Assembly (NCBI GenBank): GCA_045541395.1
Contig: JAZQIZ010000031.1
Coordinates: forward strand, 1 to 64,000
Length of the DNA stretch: 64,000 bases
Reading direction: 5' to 3'
Source: JAZRWQ01 sp045541395
Lineage (GTDB): Bacteria; Bacillota; Clostridia; Oscillospirales; UMGS1783
Positions 22,727 through 32,068 of this stretch are shown piece after piece (within the stretch, counting starts at the first letter, position 1; the number at the start of each line of letters is the position of its first letter). The notes below the pieces were generated by a model. It worked only from the letters and a program-made list of their open reading frames with translations, had not been told where the DNA came from and searched no databases. Made by a program: the position numbers and the translations under genes.

Positions 22727-23914
22727 TTACAGCGAATTGCGAATTATAAGCTCCAGGTCTGCGGCGGTGGGCACTTTAACATGAGTAAGCCAGATAGGAT
22801 GGTCAAAGCCTAAGTTTTTATCAAGATAATCCATTATGGCGGGAATATCATTTTCAGTAACCCCGAAATCTGAAAGACGTTTATTAATACCGCACTGCTC
22901 TTTAATTTCGGTTATTACAGAGCTTAAAGCCTTGGCCTGTTCATCTACGGAAAGAGCGCCAAGCTCCGGCCTTAAGGCAACGGCAACGTCTGCAAGGCGC
23001 TGTTTGCCTTCAGGGTAGGTCCAGTTTATGATTGCCTCCAAGGTCACAGCCAGGGTTTGGCCGTGTGACATTTTGAAAAGACCGCTTAACTGCTGACCGA
23101 TAAGGTGGCCGATGGTAGTATTGGTTAAAAGAAGATTATAACCTGCAAGATTTGATGCGTAAGCCAGATCTGTACGGGCCTCAATATCATCGCCGTTTTT
23201 AACCGCCTTAACAAGGGATCTGCCAATAAGACGTATGGCATGAAGAGCGGTTGCCTCGGATAAATTGGATGAGGTTGAAAGCATATAGGACTCGAAAGCA
23301 TGGCAGAAGGCATCTATACCCGTATATGCGGTTTGCTCGGGAGGCAGGCCTACTGTCAGAGCAGGATCCACCAGCGACAGATCGGGGATCATACAGGGGC
23401 TTGATATACCCGACTTGACCTTCTTAACGTGATTGGATATAACCGCGCCCTTGGACATCTCACTTCCCGTGCCGGAAGTGGTTGGAATTGCAACAAGAGG
23501 AAGCTTACCGTTGGTTACGGCTTTAGGGCAACCTACAGTGCCGTCTTCCATAGTCTGGGCACAGTATTCCCAGCAAAGGCCCTCATTTTTTGCAAGGACT
23601 GCAGCGGCCTTTGCAGCATCGATACAGCTTCCGCCGCCGAAAGCGATCACAAAGTCACAGCCTTCTTTTTTTATAATCTCAACGCATTTATCGACTTCAG
23701 TACAATCGGGGTCGGGGTTAAAATCAAAGAAGAATACACTTTCGATCCCATTTTCCCTCAAAAGAAGTGATACCCTTTGATGATACTGAGAATCTTTAAA
23801 AAACTTATCCATCAAAACGCAGGCCTTTTTACCCATATCCTTTACGTAAAGGCCCAGATTATCTATCTCTCCTACGCCAAGATGCGCGTTATAATTAATT
23901 TGCAAGTCAGACAT
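22727..23914 (-). CDS. Iron-containing alcohol dehydrogenase
   Basis: A 395-residue group III Fe-ADH that reduces aldehydes or ketones, or oxidises alcohols, with NAD(P). It has the nucleotide-binding AFGGGSCIDAAKAAAV, family signature VAIPTTSGTGSEMSKGAVI, metal-site GIDAFCHAFESYM and a later H in IGHLIGQQLSGLFKMSHGQTLAV. Its GGAGGAAT site follows 15 bases after the third GH36 lipoprotein, so it is co-transcribed with it. That suggests disposal of reducing power or aldehydes during growth on the galactoside, though no specific substrate can be named. Confidence 0.92.
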   Translation of the reverse strand: MSDLQINYNAHLGVGEIDNLGLYVKDMGKKACVLMDKFFKDSQYHQRVSLLLRENGIESVFFFDFNPDPDCTEVDKCVEIIKKEGCDFVIAFGGGSCIDAAKAAAVLAKNEGLCWEYCAQTMEDGTVGCPKAVTNGKLPLVAIPTTSGTGSEMSKGAVISNHVKKVKSGISSPCMIPDLSLVDPALTVGLPPEQTAYTGIDAFCHAFESYMLSTSSNLSEATALHAIRLIGRSLVKAVKNGDDIEARTDLAYASNLAGYNLLLTNTTIGHLIGQQLSGLFKMSHGQTLAVTLEAIINWTYPEGKQRLADVAVALRPELGALSVDEQAKALSSVITEIKEQCGINKRLSDFGVTENDIPAIMDYLDKNLGFDHPIWLTHVKVPTAADLELIIRNSL

Positions 23915-23928
23915 TTAAATTCCTCCGA

Positions 23929-26070
23929 TCAAACAGGCTTATAAGTAAATATTTTGGCGGTGTATACTTCTTCTATATTTACAGTGAAACCATTTGTCAT
24001 AAGCTCAAGCCCTGTAAATACAGCGGGCTCATTGGTATCAATATCGGTTACAATATAAGAAGCATTAGCATCAAGCCCCGAAAGGTAATAGGTTTGGGTG
24101 GTTTCGGTGCTTTCCCCTCTCTTAAACACCTGAATTATGCCTGTGGAGGTTTTATAATCGTTAAACTGCCAAGCCATCCAGGTATTTTCCGTATCATTAA
24201 AGGGAGTAAGGGGATAATAGTCCTGAGTAAGAAATGGGGCATAAGCCAGACTTTCATCTATAAACTCTTTTTTATAAGCAACCTGACCTTCATGATTCTG
24301 CTCCATGGGAGTGAAGGAATAGCCGTTAGAGGTAAAAAGCTCGGAACGGGAAGCGTATTTATCATTAACGTAAATGCCGTGGCCGGAATAGGGCATATAG
24401 AAATTAATACCCCAGCTCTGACACTGAGCAATTATAGGGCCTTTATTGTTATCGTCACGCCAAAGAGCAACCGAGCGCTTGGTGGATTCCAGATCAAGAC
24501 GCTTGCCGCCGGAGGCACAGTTATCTATATAGGTACCGGTATGCTCAAGAATTGCATCGAAATACCTTAGATAGTTGATTATATAGCGGTTTTCAACGTA
24601 ACCCTTACGGCCCTCTTCTTCTATAGATTGCCAATATGATTTAAGGGATGCGCCGCCGTTTAAATTACAGTCCTGTCTGTAAATATCAACGCCGTTTTCG
24701 GTAATATGATTGCAGATATAATCTATGAGCCAATCGGTAGCTTCATCGTTGGACAAATTAAAGCAATGCCAGCCCGAAACGTTCTCGATTATATAATCGG
24801 TACCCTTGAATCTGTTATAAAAATCTGAGTTGGTAACAAGTCTTTCAGGCTCATACCACAGAATAAGACCCAGACCGTTTTCATGGAGCTTATCTGTAAT
24901 AGGCTTCAAAGTGCCGTTAAAACGCTCCTGTGAGGGGGTCCAGCTGCCTGTGTCGGTCCAGGATGTAGAATCGTTGGCCATATCATACCAGCCTGCATCC
25001 ATTTGCCAATAGGTTATCCCAAGATCCTTCTGTGCCCACCATTCAATGGCCTTAAGCTGATTTTCGGTGGTGGCCTTTACCGTAAGGGCAGTATAGCCTG
25101 CGGTATTGCCGAATATGTTTGTTTTAATAGGTTCACCGTTGGGCTGAGGCATAGCAATATTATAAACCCATCTTCTCCAAAGGTTTTGGGAGCGCATAAA
25201 GTCCTTTTCCCAGAAAAGGAGAGTGATCAACGGGGAGCGTATCTGCTCACCGGGCTTAAGGTAGGTATTAAGGCTTTCCTGTTTTGCTACTACGCTTACG
25301 CCCTGGGCGGTATTTTCAAAATTAGTTGCCCATTGTCCGGACCAGCCGTTTGAAATAAACACGCCTTCCTTACCCCAAGCAGCCTTTTCATTTTCCCACT
25401 GCAGGTTTGCATAGGGAGCCCAGGTAACAGAGGATTTACCGCCTGAACCTGAAAGCATTTTTTTAGCGCCTTCCTCTAATATCCTTGCTTCCGCCTTAAA
25501 AGACTCGGTGGATTCATGGCTTCCTTCGAAGGTTGTAAGGGTGATATCGCCCTGATTATCCTGTGCGAAGGTGTCTGTAAGGCCGTAAAATTCGGATATT
25601 TGTTCAGAATTTTCATTACCCGTATTGGAGAGCCACACGGTCCATTCTATAATTGCATACTCTTTATAGAGAGTAGCATATACGGTAACTGTAATGGGGC
25701 AACCTTTCTTTACATAGGTTAAGGTCCAATCGGTTCGAACCTCGGTATCGGCGGTTTCTTCTGCGGTAAGATCCCAATTCTTTATATCCTCAGCAAAGGA
25801 GATTTCGCCTATTTTAAAATCAAAGGCACTGTCTTTGGTTCCGGCCGCTTTCAGAATATGATTTTTTAAATACTTTTCCGCTTTCCTCAGTTCATTTTTG
25901 GTTGTGTTTGTATGAGCAGAATCCAAAGCATATTCTCTATCCATAAAGAAATACTGAATATCTTCACCCTTATTTGCACTAAGAGCATAAGCGGTTTCTT
26001 CCGGTGCGCAGGCACCAAGGATTCCGACACAAACTGAAACCAATAGGATCATGGCTATAATTTTTTTCAC
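23929..26070 (-). CDS. GH36 alpha-galactosidase-like lipoprotein (copy c)
   Basis: A 713-residue lipoprotein: signal peptide ending GILGAC with lipidation at Cys21, an N-terminal beta-sandwich with the shared FFMDREYALD opening (about 41-50), then the GH36 barrel. Key segments: MDAGWYDMA (357-365), LILWYEPERLV, nucleophile VDIYRQDCN (Asp467), IDNCASGGKRLDLE, acid/base LWRDDN (Asp540). It would be displayed on the outer face of the membrane to cleave alpha-galactosides. The start is GTG after GGAGGC. Paralogous over its whole length to the next two genes upstream, but behind its own promoter and after a terminator. Confidence 0.87.
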   Translation of the reverse strand: MKKIIAMILLVSVCVGILGACAPEETAYALSANKGEDIQYFFMDREYALDSAHTNTTKNELRKAEKYLKNHILKAAGTKDSAFDFKIGEISFAEDIKNWDLTAEETADTEVRTDWTLTYVKKGCPITVTVYATLYKEYAIIEWTVWLSNTGNENSEQISEFYGLTDTFAQDNQGDITLTTFEGSHESTESFKAEARILEEGAKKMLSGSGGKSSVTWAPYANLQWENEKAAWGKEGVFISNGWSGQWATNFENTAQGVSVVAKQESLNTYLKPGEQIRSPLITLLFWEKDFMRSQNLWRRWVYNIAMPQPNGEPIKTNIFGNTAGYTALTVKATTENQLKAIEWWAQKDLGITYWQMDAGWYDMANDSTSWTDTGSWTPSQERFNGTLKPITDKLHENGLGLILWYEPERLVTNSDFYNRFKGTDYIIENVSGWHCFNLSNDEATDWLIDYICNHITENGVDIYRQDCNLNGGASLKSYWQSIEEEGRKGYVENRYIINYLRYFDAILEHTGTYIDNCASGGKRLDLESTKRSVALWRDDNNKGPIIAQCQSWGINFYMPYSGHGIYVNDKYASRSELFTSNGYSFTPMEQNHEGQVAYKKEFIDESLAYAPFLTQDYYPLTPFNDTENTWMAWQFNDYKTSTGIIQVFKRGESTETTQTYYLSGLDANASYIVTDIDTNEPAVFTGLELMTNGFTVNIEEVYTAKIFTYKPV

Positions 26071-26098
26071 TTTTCTTGCCTCCGATTTTGTTTTTTAT

Positions 26099-26127
26099 AA
26101 TGTACCATATTTTTTTGCAAAAGGCAA
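26099..26127 (-). promoter_or_regulatory. Promoter of GH36 copy c and the alcohol dehydrogenase
   Basis: Minus strand TTGCCT (26122-26127), 17-base spacer, TACATT (26099-26104), just after the terminator of copy b. Confidence 0.5.
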
Positions 26128-26160
26128 TAAAAAAAGTTGCAAAGCATTTGCTTTGCAACT
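26127..26160 (-). terminator. Terminator after GH36 copy b
   Basis: Eleven-base perfect stem AGTTGCAAAGC/GCTTTGCAACT (26135-26145 with 26150-26160), followed by seven T on the minus strand. Confidence 0.9.
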
Positions 26161-26172
26161 AATTTTTTAATA

Positions 26173-28338
26173 TTACTTTTCAACAGGAGCGTAATGGAAC
26201 ATCTTGCACTCACGCTGGCCGATAGCATCGCCGTGAGGCATATTAATTGTAATGCCTTCGGTCATAAGCTTCTTACCGGAAACTTCATAGGTTTCTTCGG
26301 TATCAACGTCGGTAATAACGTACTTAGTGCCTGCATCAAGGCCGCTAAGCTTGTAGGTATGGGTACCTACGCCGTCACCTGCGCGCTTGAAGGCCTGAAC
26401 GATACCGGAGGATGTTTCGGGATCGTTATACTGCCAAGCCATCCAGCAATATTCGGTATTATCCCAAGCAGTAAGAGGATAGTAGTCACCTACTAAGTAG
26501 GGAGAATATTCTTTATGCTCAGCAAGAACCATCTGGCAGCCTGCAATATCTTCATCGTTAAGATGGTCGATCTGGTTGTAAGCAAAGCCTGTATACTGCA
26601 TCATATTAGAACGGTATACGTAAGGATCGTCACTTAAGGTACCCTGACCGGAGTAAGGCATAAAGAAGTTGATGCCCCAGCTCTGGCACTGAGTAAGAGA
26701 AGGCTCATAGCACTTATCGTCTCTCCAAAGAGCAACTGCGCGCTTGGTGCATTCCAGGTCAAGACGCTTGCCGCCGGAAGCGCAGTTATCAATAAAGGTA
26801 CCTGTGTGTTCGTTAATAGCATCGAAGAACTTAAGGAAGTTTACAATGTAACGGTTTTCATTATAACCTGTTCTGCCTTCTTCCTCATATTCTTTCCAAT
26901 ATGTCATAAGGGAAGCGCCGTCGTTCAGGTTGCAGTCCTGTCTGTAAATGTCAACGCCGTTATCATCAATGCACTTGCAGATGTAATCCGTAAGCCACTG
27001 AGCAGCTTCGTCATTAGAGAAGTTGAAGCAGTGCCAGCCTGCAATGTGCTCCATATAATAATCCTTGCCCTTGAATTCATTGAAGATATAAGAGTTAGTA
27101 ACAAGTCTTTCAGGCTCGAACCAAAGAATAAGACCCATACCTTCTTCATGGAGCTTATCGGAAATAGGCTTTAAGGTGCCGTTGAAACGCCTGATAGAAG
27201 GAGTCCAGGAACCGGTATCAACCCAGTCAGTAGAGTCGTTAGCCATATCGTACCAGCCTGCGTCCATTTGCCAGTTATCTACGTTAAGGTCATAGCCTAA
27301 CCAACGGTCAATAGCTTCTAACTGATTTTCGGTATCAGCCCAAACAGTAAGGCCGGTTTCAGCTGCGGTGTTACCGTGGGTCATAGTGGGGATAGGTTCA
27401 CCGTTAGGCTGAGGCATAGCTACGTTATATACCCATCTTCTCCAAAGGTTCTGAGAACGCATAAAGTCCTTTTCCCAGAAGAGCATAGTAATAAGGGGTG
27501 AACGGATAGCATCGCCGGGGTTAAGATATGTGTTCAATCTTTCCTGGTTTGCAGTAATAGCAATACCCTCACCGGTATTTTCAACTCTGGTTTCCCACTG
27601 GCCGGTCCAGCCGTTGGAAATGAATACGCCTTCCTTGCCCCATTCGGCATCTTCATTAGCCCACTGAAGGTTAAGGTAAGGAGCCCATGTAACAGAGGAT
27701 TTACCGCCGGTACCGTTAGTACCCTTAAATTTGCCCTCTTCAATTACCATAGAGTTGGGCTTGAAGGATGCATAGTCTTCATGGCTGCCTTCGTAGAAGG
27801 TGCATCTAAACTCGCCATCTGCAAATTCTTCGCCGAAGGTATCATTAAGAGCTAAAAGCTCGGTGATCTGGCCGGTCTTTTCATTGCTGATATTGGTAAT
27901 CCATACGGTCCACTCAATAACAGCATATTCTTTATAAAGGGTTGCATAAACGTCAACCTGAAGGGGGTTGCCGTCTTTGGTGTAGGTTAAAGTCCAATCA
28001 GTCTTAACTTCATCATCGCCTGTCTGCTCGGTCTTGAGAGTCCAGTTAGCAATATCCTCAGCAAAGGACTTGCCGTCCAGTAAGAAATCAAAAGCAGAGT
28101 CGCCGTTTTTTGCAGCTTCAAGGATCTTGGTGGTAAGATACTCTTCAGCCTTATCAAGCTCAGCCTGAATGGTGTCAACGTTGGAAGCGTCAAGAGCATA
28201 TTCTCTGTCCATAAAGAAATAAGCATCTTTATCTTCGATCTCATTGGATATCTTTATAAGCTTACCTTCCTGAGAGCAGCCTGCAAAAAGGCTTAAGCAC
28301 ATAATAAGAAGTAAAAGCGCAGATACTATTCTTTTCAT
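26173..28338 (-). CDS. GH36 alpha-galactosidase-like lipoprotein (copy b)
   Basis: A 721-residue lipoprotein with lipobox SLFAGC (Cys21) and the same architecture as copies a and c: FFMDREYALD, WAPYLNLQWANEDAEWGKEG, the shared segment ending LWRRWVYNVAMP, MDAGWYDMA, LWFEPERLV, nucleophile in VDIYRQDCNLN, IDNCASGGKRLDLE, and acid/base in LWRDDK. All catalytic residues are retained, so it is not a decayed copy. It follows copy a by about 100 bases containing a hairpin without a T run. Retained paralogues suggest different galactoside specificities or dosage. Confidence 0.87.
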   Translation of the reverse strand: MKRIVSALLLLIMCLSLFAGCSQEGKLIKISNEIEDKDAYFFMDREYALDASNVDTIQAELDKAEEYLTTKILEAAKNGDSAFDFLLDGKSFAEDIANWTLKTEQTGDDEVKTDWTLTYTKDGNPLQVDVYATLYKEYAVIEWTVWITNISNEKTGQITELLALNDTFGEEFADGEFRCTFYEGSHEDYASFKPNSMVIEEGKFKGTNGTGGKSSVTWAPYLNLQWANEDAEWGKEGVFISNGWTGQWETRVENTGEGIAITANQERLNTYLNPGDAIRSPLITMLFWEKDFMRSQNLWRRWVYNVAMPQPNGEPIPTMTHGNTAAETGLTVWADTENQLEAIDRWLGYDLNVDNWQMDAGWYDMANDSTDWVDTGSWTPSIRRFNGTLKPISDKLHEEGMGLILWFEPERLVTNSYIFNEFKGKDYYMEHIAGWHCFNFSNDEAAQWLTDYICKCIDDNGVDIYRQDCNLNDGASLMTYWKEYEEEGRTGYNENRYIVNFLKFFDAINEHTGTFIDNCASGGKRLDLECTKRAVALWRDDKCYEPSLTQCQSWGINFFMPYSGQGTLSDDPYVYRSNMMQYTGFAYNQIDHLNDEDIAGCQMVLAEHKEYSPYLVGDYYPLTAWDNTEYCWMAWQYNDPETSSGIVQAFKRAGDGVGTHTYKLSGLDAGTKYVITDVDTEETYEVSGKKLMTEGITINMPHGDAIGQRECKMFHYAPVEK

Positions 28339-28373
28339 TTAGTTACCTCCTATAAATTTAGATTGTATTTTCT

Positions 28374-28404
28374 AAGCTCGCAGAAGGCTTAAAGCCTTCT
28401 GCGG
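28374..28404 (-). other. Intercistronic hairpin between GH36 copies a and b
   Basis: A long stem CGCAGAAGGCTT/AAGCCTTCTGCG with minimal loop, flanked by GCTC and GGC. The minus strand has no T run after it, so it looks more like an mRNA-stabilising or partial-attenuation hairpin than a full terminator. Confidence 0.6.
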
Positions 28405-28435
28405 CTTTTATAGATAAAACTCTAAGAGGAAATAA

Positions 28436-30601
28436 TTAAGCAACGGGAGCGTAGTGGAAGATCTTTGCGCCGAATTCGTCCTGAATGTTGATCTGAACAC
28501 CGTCCTGCATAAGCTGCTGGCCGGTAAGCTCAACAAATTCGCCGGTATCAATATCTTCAACGTGGTAGGTAGTCTTAGCATCAAGACCGTTCAGGTAGAA
28601 TATTGCGCTGTCCTGATCGGATTCCATACGCTTGAACATCTGAACAATACCTGTAGAGTCGGAAGCATCGTTATACTGCCAACCCATCCAGGCAGTCTCT
28701 TCCTGAGAGAAGGGAGTTAAGGGATAATAATCCTGAGTGAGATAATGAGCGTAGGTCTTATGCTCCTCAATAACCTGCTTGTGTAAATCAATATTAGCAT
28801 CATTGATAACAGTCAGTTTCCAGGGGAAGCCTGTGTAGGTCATCATATTGGAACGGAAGGTATAGGCCATAGTACCGCTCATCTGATCAAGAGAGCCCTG
28901 ACCGGAGTAAGGCATAAAGAAGTTGATGCCCCAGCTCTGGCACTGAGTGAGAGTTGCTTCATAGCACTTATCGTCTCTCCAGAGAGCAACTGCGCGCTTG
29001 GTGGATTCAAGGTCAAGACGCTTACCGCCGGAAGCGCAGTTATCAATAAAGGTGCCTGTATGTTCAACGATAGCGTCGAAATATCTGAGATAGTTGATTA
29101 TGTAACGGTTTTCAACATAACCTCTTCTGCCGTCCTCATCTAATTCCTGCCAGAAGGAGGAGAGAGAAGAGCCGTCGTTAAGGTTGCAGTCCTGTCTGTA
29201 AACGTCAACACCGTTTCTATCGATGTTATCGCACATATAATCAATAAGCCAATCGGTTGCTTCGTCGCTGGAAAGGTTGAAGCAATGCCAGCCTGTAATA
29301 GACTGAATTATAAAATCGGTATCCTTGAACTGCTTGTGCCAATCGGAATAGGTTACAAGTCTTTCAGGTTCGTACCAAAGAATAAAGTCGATATCGTGTT
29401 TATCAAGCTCGTCAGCTATAGGTTTAAGAGTGCCGTTGAAACGCTTGTCGGAAGGCTCCCAGGAACCTGTATCCTGCCAAGCGGTGGAGCCGTTGGCCAT
29501 ATCATACCAGCCGGCGTCCATCTGCCATGCATCGATATCGAAGCCCAGTTCAACCCACTGCTTAATAAAGTCGATCTGGTTTTCGGTGGTTGCCTTTACG
29601 GTAAGAGCAGTATCCTGAGCGGTGTTACCGTGGATCATAGTGGGGATAGGCTCGCCGTCAGGCTGAGGCATAGCTACGTTGTAAACCCATCTTCTCCAAA
29701 GGTTCTGAGAACGCATTAAGTCCTTTTCCCAGAAAAGAAGAGTCATAAGAGGAGAACGGATAGCTTCGCCGGGGTTAAGGTAGGTATCCAGTCTTTCCTG
29801 CTTAGCGGTTACTTCAACGCCGCCGCCGACATTCTGAACCTTGGTGGACCACTGACCGGACCAGCCGTTGGAAATAAATACGCCTTCCTTGCCCCAGTCG
29901 GCATTTTCGTTTGCCCACTGAATGTTAACATAAGGAGACCAGGCAACGGAGGATTTACCGCCGGTACCGCCAAGTAATCTGGATTTACCTAAATCAAGAG
30001 TCTTGGTTTCAGCTAAGAAGGAGGTATAATCTTCATGACCGCCTTCGAAGGTGGTTACACGGTATTCTCCGGAAGCTTCTTCACCGAATATATCATAAAG
30101 GGCGTTGAATGCATGGATCTGACCGGACTTTTCGCTGCCGGTGTTGGAGAGCCATACGGTCCATTCAATAATTGCGAATTCTTTGTAAAGGGTTGCATAT
30201 ACAGTAACTGTAATGGGGCAACCTTCCTTAACGTAGGTTAAGGTCCAATCGGTTTTGGTTTCGTCATCACCGGTCTGTTCGGTGGTGAGAGTCCAATTTG
30301 CAATATCTTCAGAGAAGGTGACATCGTCGATCATAAAATCGAAAGCAGTTTCACCGTTTTTAGCTGCTTCAAGAATATACTTTGTAAGATATTCTTCAGC
30401 CTTCTTAAGTTCTTTTTCGGTAGTGTCAACACTGTCGGCGTCAACCGCGTATTCTCTGTCCATAAAGAAATAAGCGTCTTTATCTTCAAGAACGTAGTTA
30501 AGCTTAATATCGCCGCCCTTAGCGCTACCTGCGGAGGAACAGCCTGCTATAAGGCTGAGAGCCATTATAAGAACCAGTATAATGCTTACTGTCTTTTTCA
30601 T
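28436..30601 (-). CDS. GH36 alpha-galactosidase-like lipoprotein (copy a)
   Basis: A 721-residue lipoprotein with lipobox SLIAGC (Cys21), N-terminal sandwich with FFMDREYAVD, and a GH36 barrel with MDAGWYDMA, LWYEPERLV, nucleophile in VDVYRQDCNLN, IDNCASGGKRLDLE, and acid/base in LWRDDK. Its ATG overlaps the stop of the CBM-like anchor protein gene as ATGA, so the two are translationally coupled and probably work together at the cell surface. First of three tandem paralogues. Confidence 0.87.
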   Translation of the reverse strand: MKKTVSIILVLIMALSLIAGCSSAGSAKGGDIKLNYVLEDKDAYFFMDREYAVDADSVDTTEKELKKAEEYLTKYILEAAKNGETAFDFMIDDVTFSEDIANWTLTTEQTGDDETKTDWTLTYVKEGCPITVTVYATLYKEFAIIEWTVWLSNTGSEKSGQIHAFNALYDIFGEEASGEYRVTTFEGGHEDYTSFLAETKTLDLGKSRLLGGTGGKSSVAWSPYVNIQWANENADWGKEGVFISNGWSGQWSTKVQNVGGGVEVTAKQERLDTYLNPGEAIRSPLMTLLFWEKDLMRSQNLWRRWVYNVAMPQPDGEPIPTMIHGNTAQDTALTVKATTENQIDFIKQWVELGFDIDAWQMDAGWYDMANGSTAWQDTGSWEPSDKRFNGTLKPIADELDKHDIDFILWYEPERLVTYSDWHKQFKDTDFIIQSITGWHCFNLSSDEATDWLIDYMCDNIDRNGVDVYRQDCNLNDGSSLSSFWQELDEDGRRGYVENRYIINYLRYFDAIVEHTGTFIDNCASGGKRLDLESTKRAVALWRDDKCYEATLTQCQSWGINFFMPYSGQGSLDQMSGTMAYTFRSNMMTYTGFPWKLTVINDANIDLHKQVIEEHKTYAHYLTQDYYPLTPFSQEETAWMGWQYNDASDSTGIVQMFKRMESDQDSAIFYLNGLDAKTTYHVEDIDTGEFVELTGQQLMQDGVQINIQDEFGAKIFHYAPVA

Positions 30602-31884
30602 TCTGCTTTACCTCCCTTTTTCTTCTTAAGTATAACAACTACAACGGCTGCAATAATAACAACTGCTGCTGCAATGCCGCCTATAAGCGCCCAGTTTACA
30701 GGGGGCTTTTCGCCAATGGAAACCTCTTCGCCGGAGGGAACAACTGCCTGAATGGAAGGCAGGATCTCTTCGGGCTCTGTGTTTTCTTCTTCTACTTCTG
30801 TGGGAGTAGCACCAACTTCGCGGATCATAATATCATCGGCAAAGGCCTTCTTGCCGGAAGCAAGAGCGTTTGCAACTATTCTGACCTTAATGGGGGTATT
30901 AGGCGCAACGAAACGGAAGGAAACGGTTTCCCATTCTTCGTTAGTGGAGCATTTGCCTGCACCTAATCTGCCTTCGTTAATATCGATAAACAAGTTTCCT
31001 TCGTAATCTGCAGGGCGGAAGAAGGATGCGTCTACCTGATAGGTCTTACCGCTTTCAAGCTGTAAGTATGCTTCCTGACCTTCCTGGCCGGTGTAATACA
31101 CGCCTGCGTTTTCGAAGTTCTGGCCGGTACCAGCGCCGGTAGCCTGAATACCGCCGGTGCCGTCAACGCCAACACCGTCCATAGGCATCCAATAACCGCC
31201 GTTCCAGTCAACTCTGAACCACCACTTGGAAACAGCCGCACTGTTAAAGCTGCCGTTATCAAGGAGGTTATCGCCTAAAAGCTGAGTTTCAAGGTCTGCA
31301 GCAGGGTCACTGCCGTTGCTTTCAGCCTTATGGTTGCCGGAAAGGCTAATAAGGCTAATATCGTCTACGGTGATCGTCTCATCTGCAGCAAGACCGTTTA
31401 CAACAAGTCTTATTTTAAGCTTAGAAGCTTCTGCGGGAGCAGTAAAGGTAAAGGAAACGCCTTCCCAACCGCCTGCGCCGCCTGCGTGAGCAGAACCGAG
31501 CGCGCCTTCGTTTACGTCCATATATACGTCAGCTTCAACGCCTTCGTCATAATGAACCATAAAGGAGAGCTTATACTCCTCGTTAGGTAATGCTGCAAAG
31601 CCTGCTTCCTGCCCTTCGGATACTGTATAGAACAGGCCTGCGTTCTGATCTGCAGTTCCTTCGCCAACGCCGGTTACTGTAAGGCCGCCTGTGCCTTCAT
31701 AACCGCCGGAGGCTGTGTGCTGCCAGGTGCCGCCGTTCCAGTCGGCTCTCATCCACCAGCCGGTAAGATTACCGCTGTTGAAATCGCCGTTCTGAAGCAG
31801 GCCGCCACCATCTGCACTAACGCCTACTACCACAAGGGACATAAGCATAAGTGCCGAAAGAATTAATGTTAATACCTTCTTCAT
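30598..31884 (-). CDS. Membrane-anchored protein with two CBM4/9-like domains
   Basis: A 428-residue secreted protein: signal peptide (1 to about 24, ending VGVSA), two tandem beta-sandwich domains of the CBM_4_9 type (about 27-185 and 208-365), an acidic linker, one membrane helix (about 395-418) and a basic tail KKKKGGK. Each domain opens with the LLQNGDFNSG or LLDNGSFNSA hallmark and contains W-W-x-R-x-D-W-N-G-G, then a DVNEG or DINEG segment and a closing DDI. It is inferred to bind glycan and hold it near the GH36 lipoproteins encoded directly downstream; the next gene overlaps by 4 bases. There is no sortase motif. Confidence 0.82.
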   Translation of the reverse strand: MKKVLTLILSALMLMSLVVVGVSADGGGLLQNGDFNSGNLTGWWMRADWNGGTWQHTASGGYEGTGGLTVTGVGEGTADQNAGLFYTVSEGQEAGFAALPNEEYKLSFMVHYDEGVEADVYMDVNEGALGSAHAGGAGGWEGVSFTFTAPAEASKLKIRLVVNGLAADETITVDDISLISLSGNHKAESNGSDPAADLETQLLGDNLLDNGSFNSAAVSKWWFRVDWNGGYWMPMDGVGVDGTGGIQATGAGTGQNFENAGVYYTGQEGQEAYLQLESGKTYQVDASFFRPADYEGNLFIDINEGRLGAGKCSTNEEWETVSFRFVAPNTPIKVRIVANALASGKKAFADDIMIREVGATPTEVEEENTEPEEILPSIQAVVPSGEEVSIGEKPPVNWALIGGIAAAVVIIAAVVVVILKKKKGGKAE

Positions 31885-32068
31885 TTACTTTTTCCTCTTT
31901 TTAATAAATTACATTAGGTTTGCCTTTGACGGCCCTTGCCGTCACGAATAATCAACTGCTTAAAAAAACAGTTGCTATAAGCCTGAGCCCTCAGGCTCAT
32001 AACAACTATTTTTTCTTCAACGAGGGGGCTGGGAAATCCCAGCCCCCATTTAAGGTAGAATTATTAAA
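31885..32068 (-). other. Hairpin-rich intercistronic region
   Basis: Reading on the minus strand there is a GC-rich 11-base hairpin GGGGGCTGGGA/TCCCAGCCCCC (32024-32047) without a T run. Then come AGCCTGAG/CTCAGGCT (about 31980-31997), AACTG/CAGTT around 31954-31973, and GACGGC/GCCGTC (about 31928-31944). No convincing promoter was found here. The region may process or partly terminate a transcript running from the surface protein gene into the CBM/GH36 genes. Confidence 0.5.

Noticed and set aside
23929..30601. Tandem GH36 copies as decaying duplicates
   Set aside because: All three keep signal peptides, lipoboxes, full length and both catalytic Asp residues, so they look functional.
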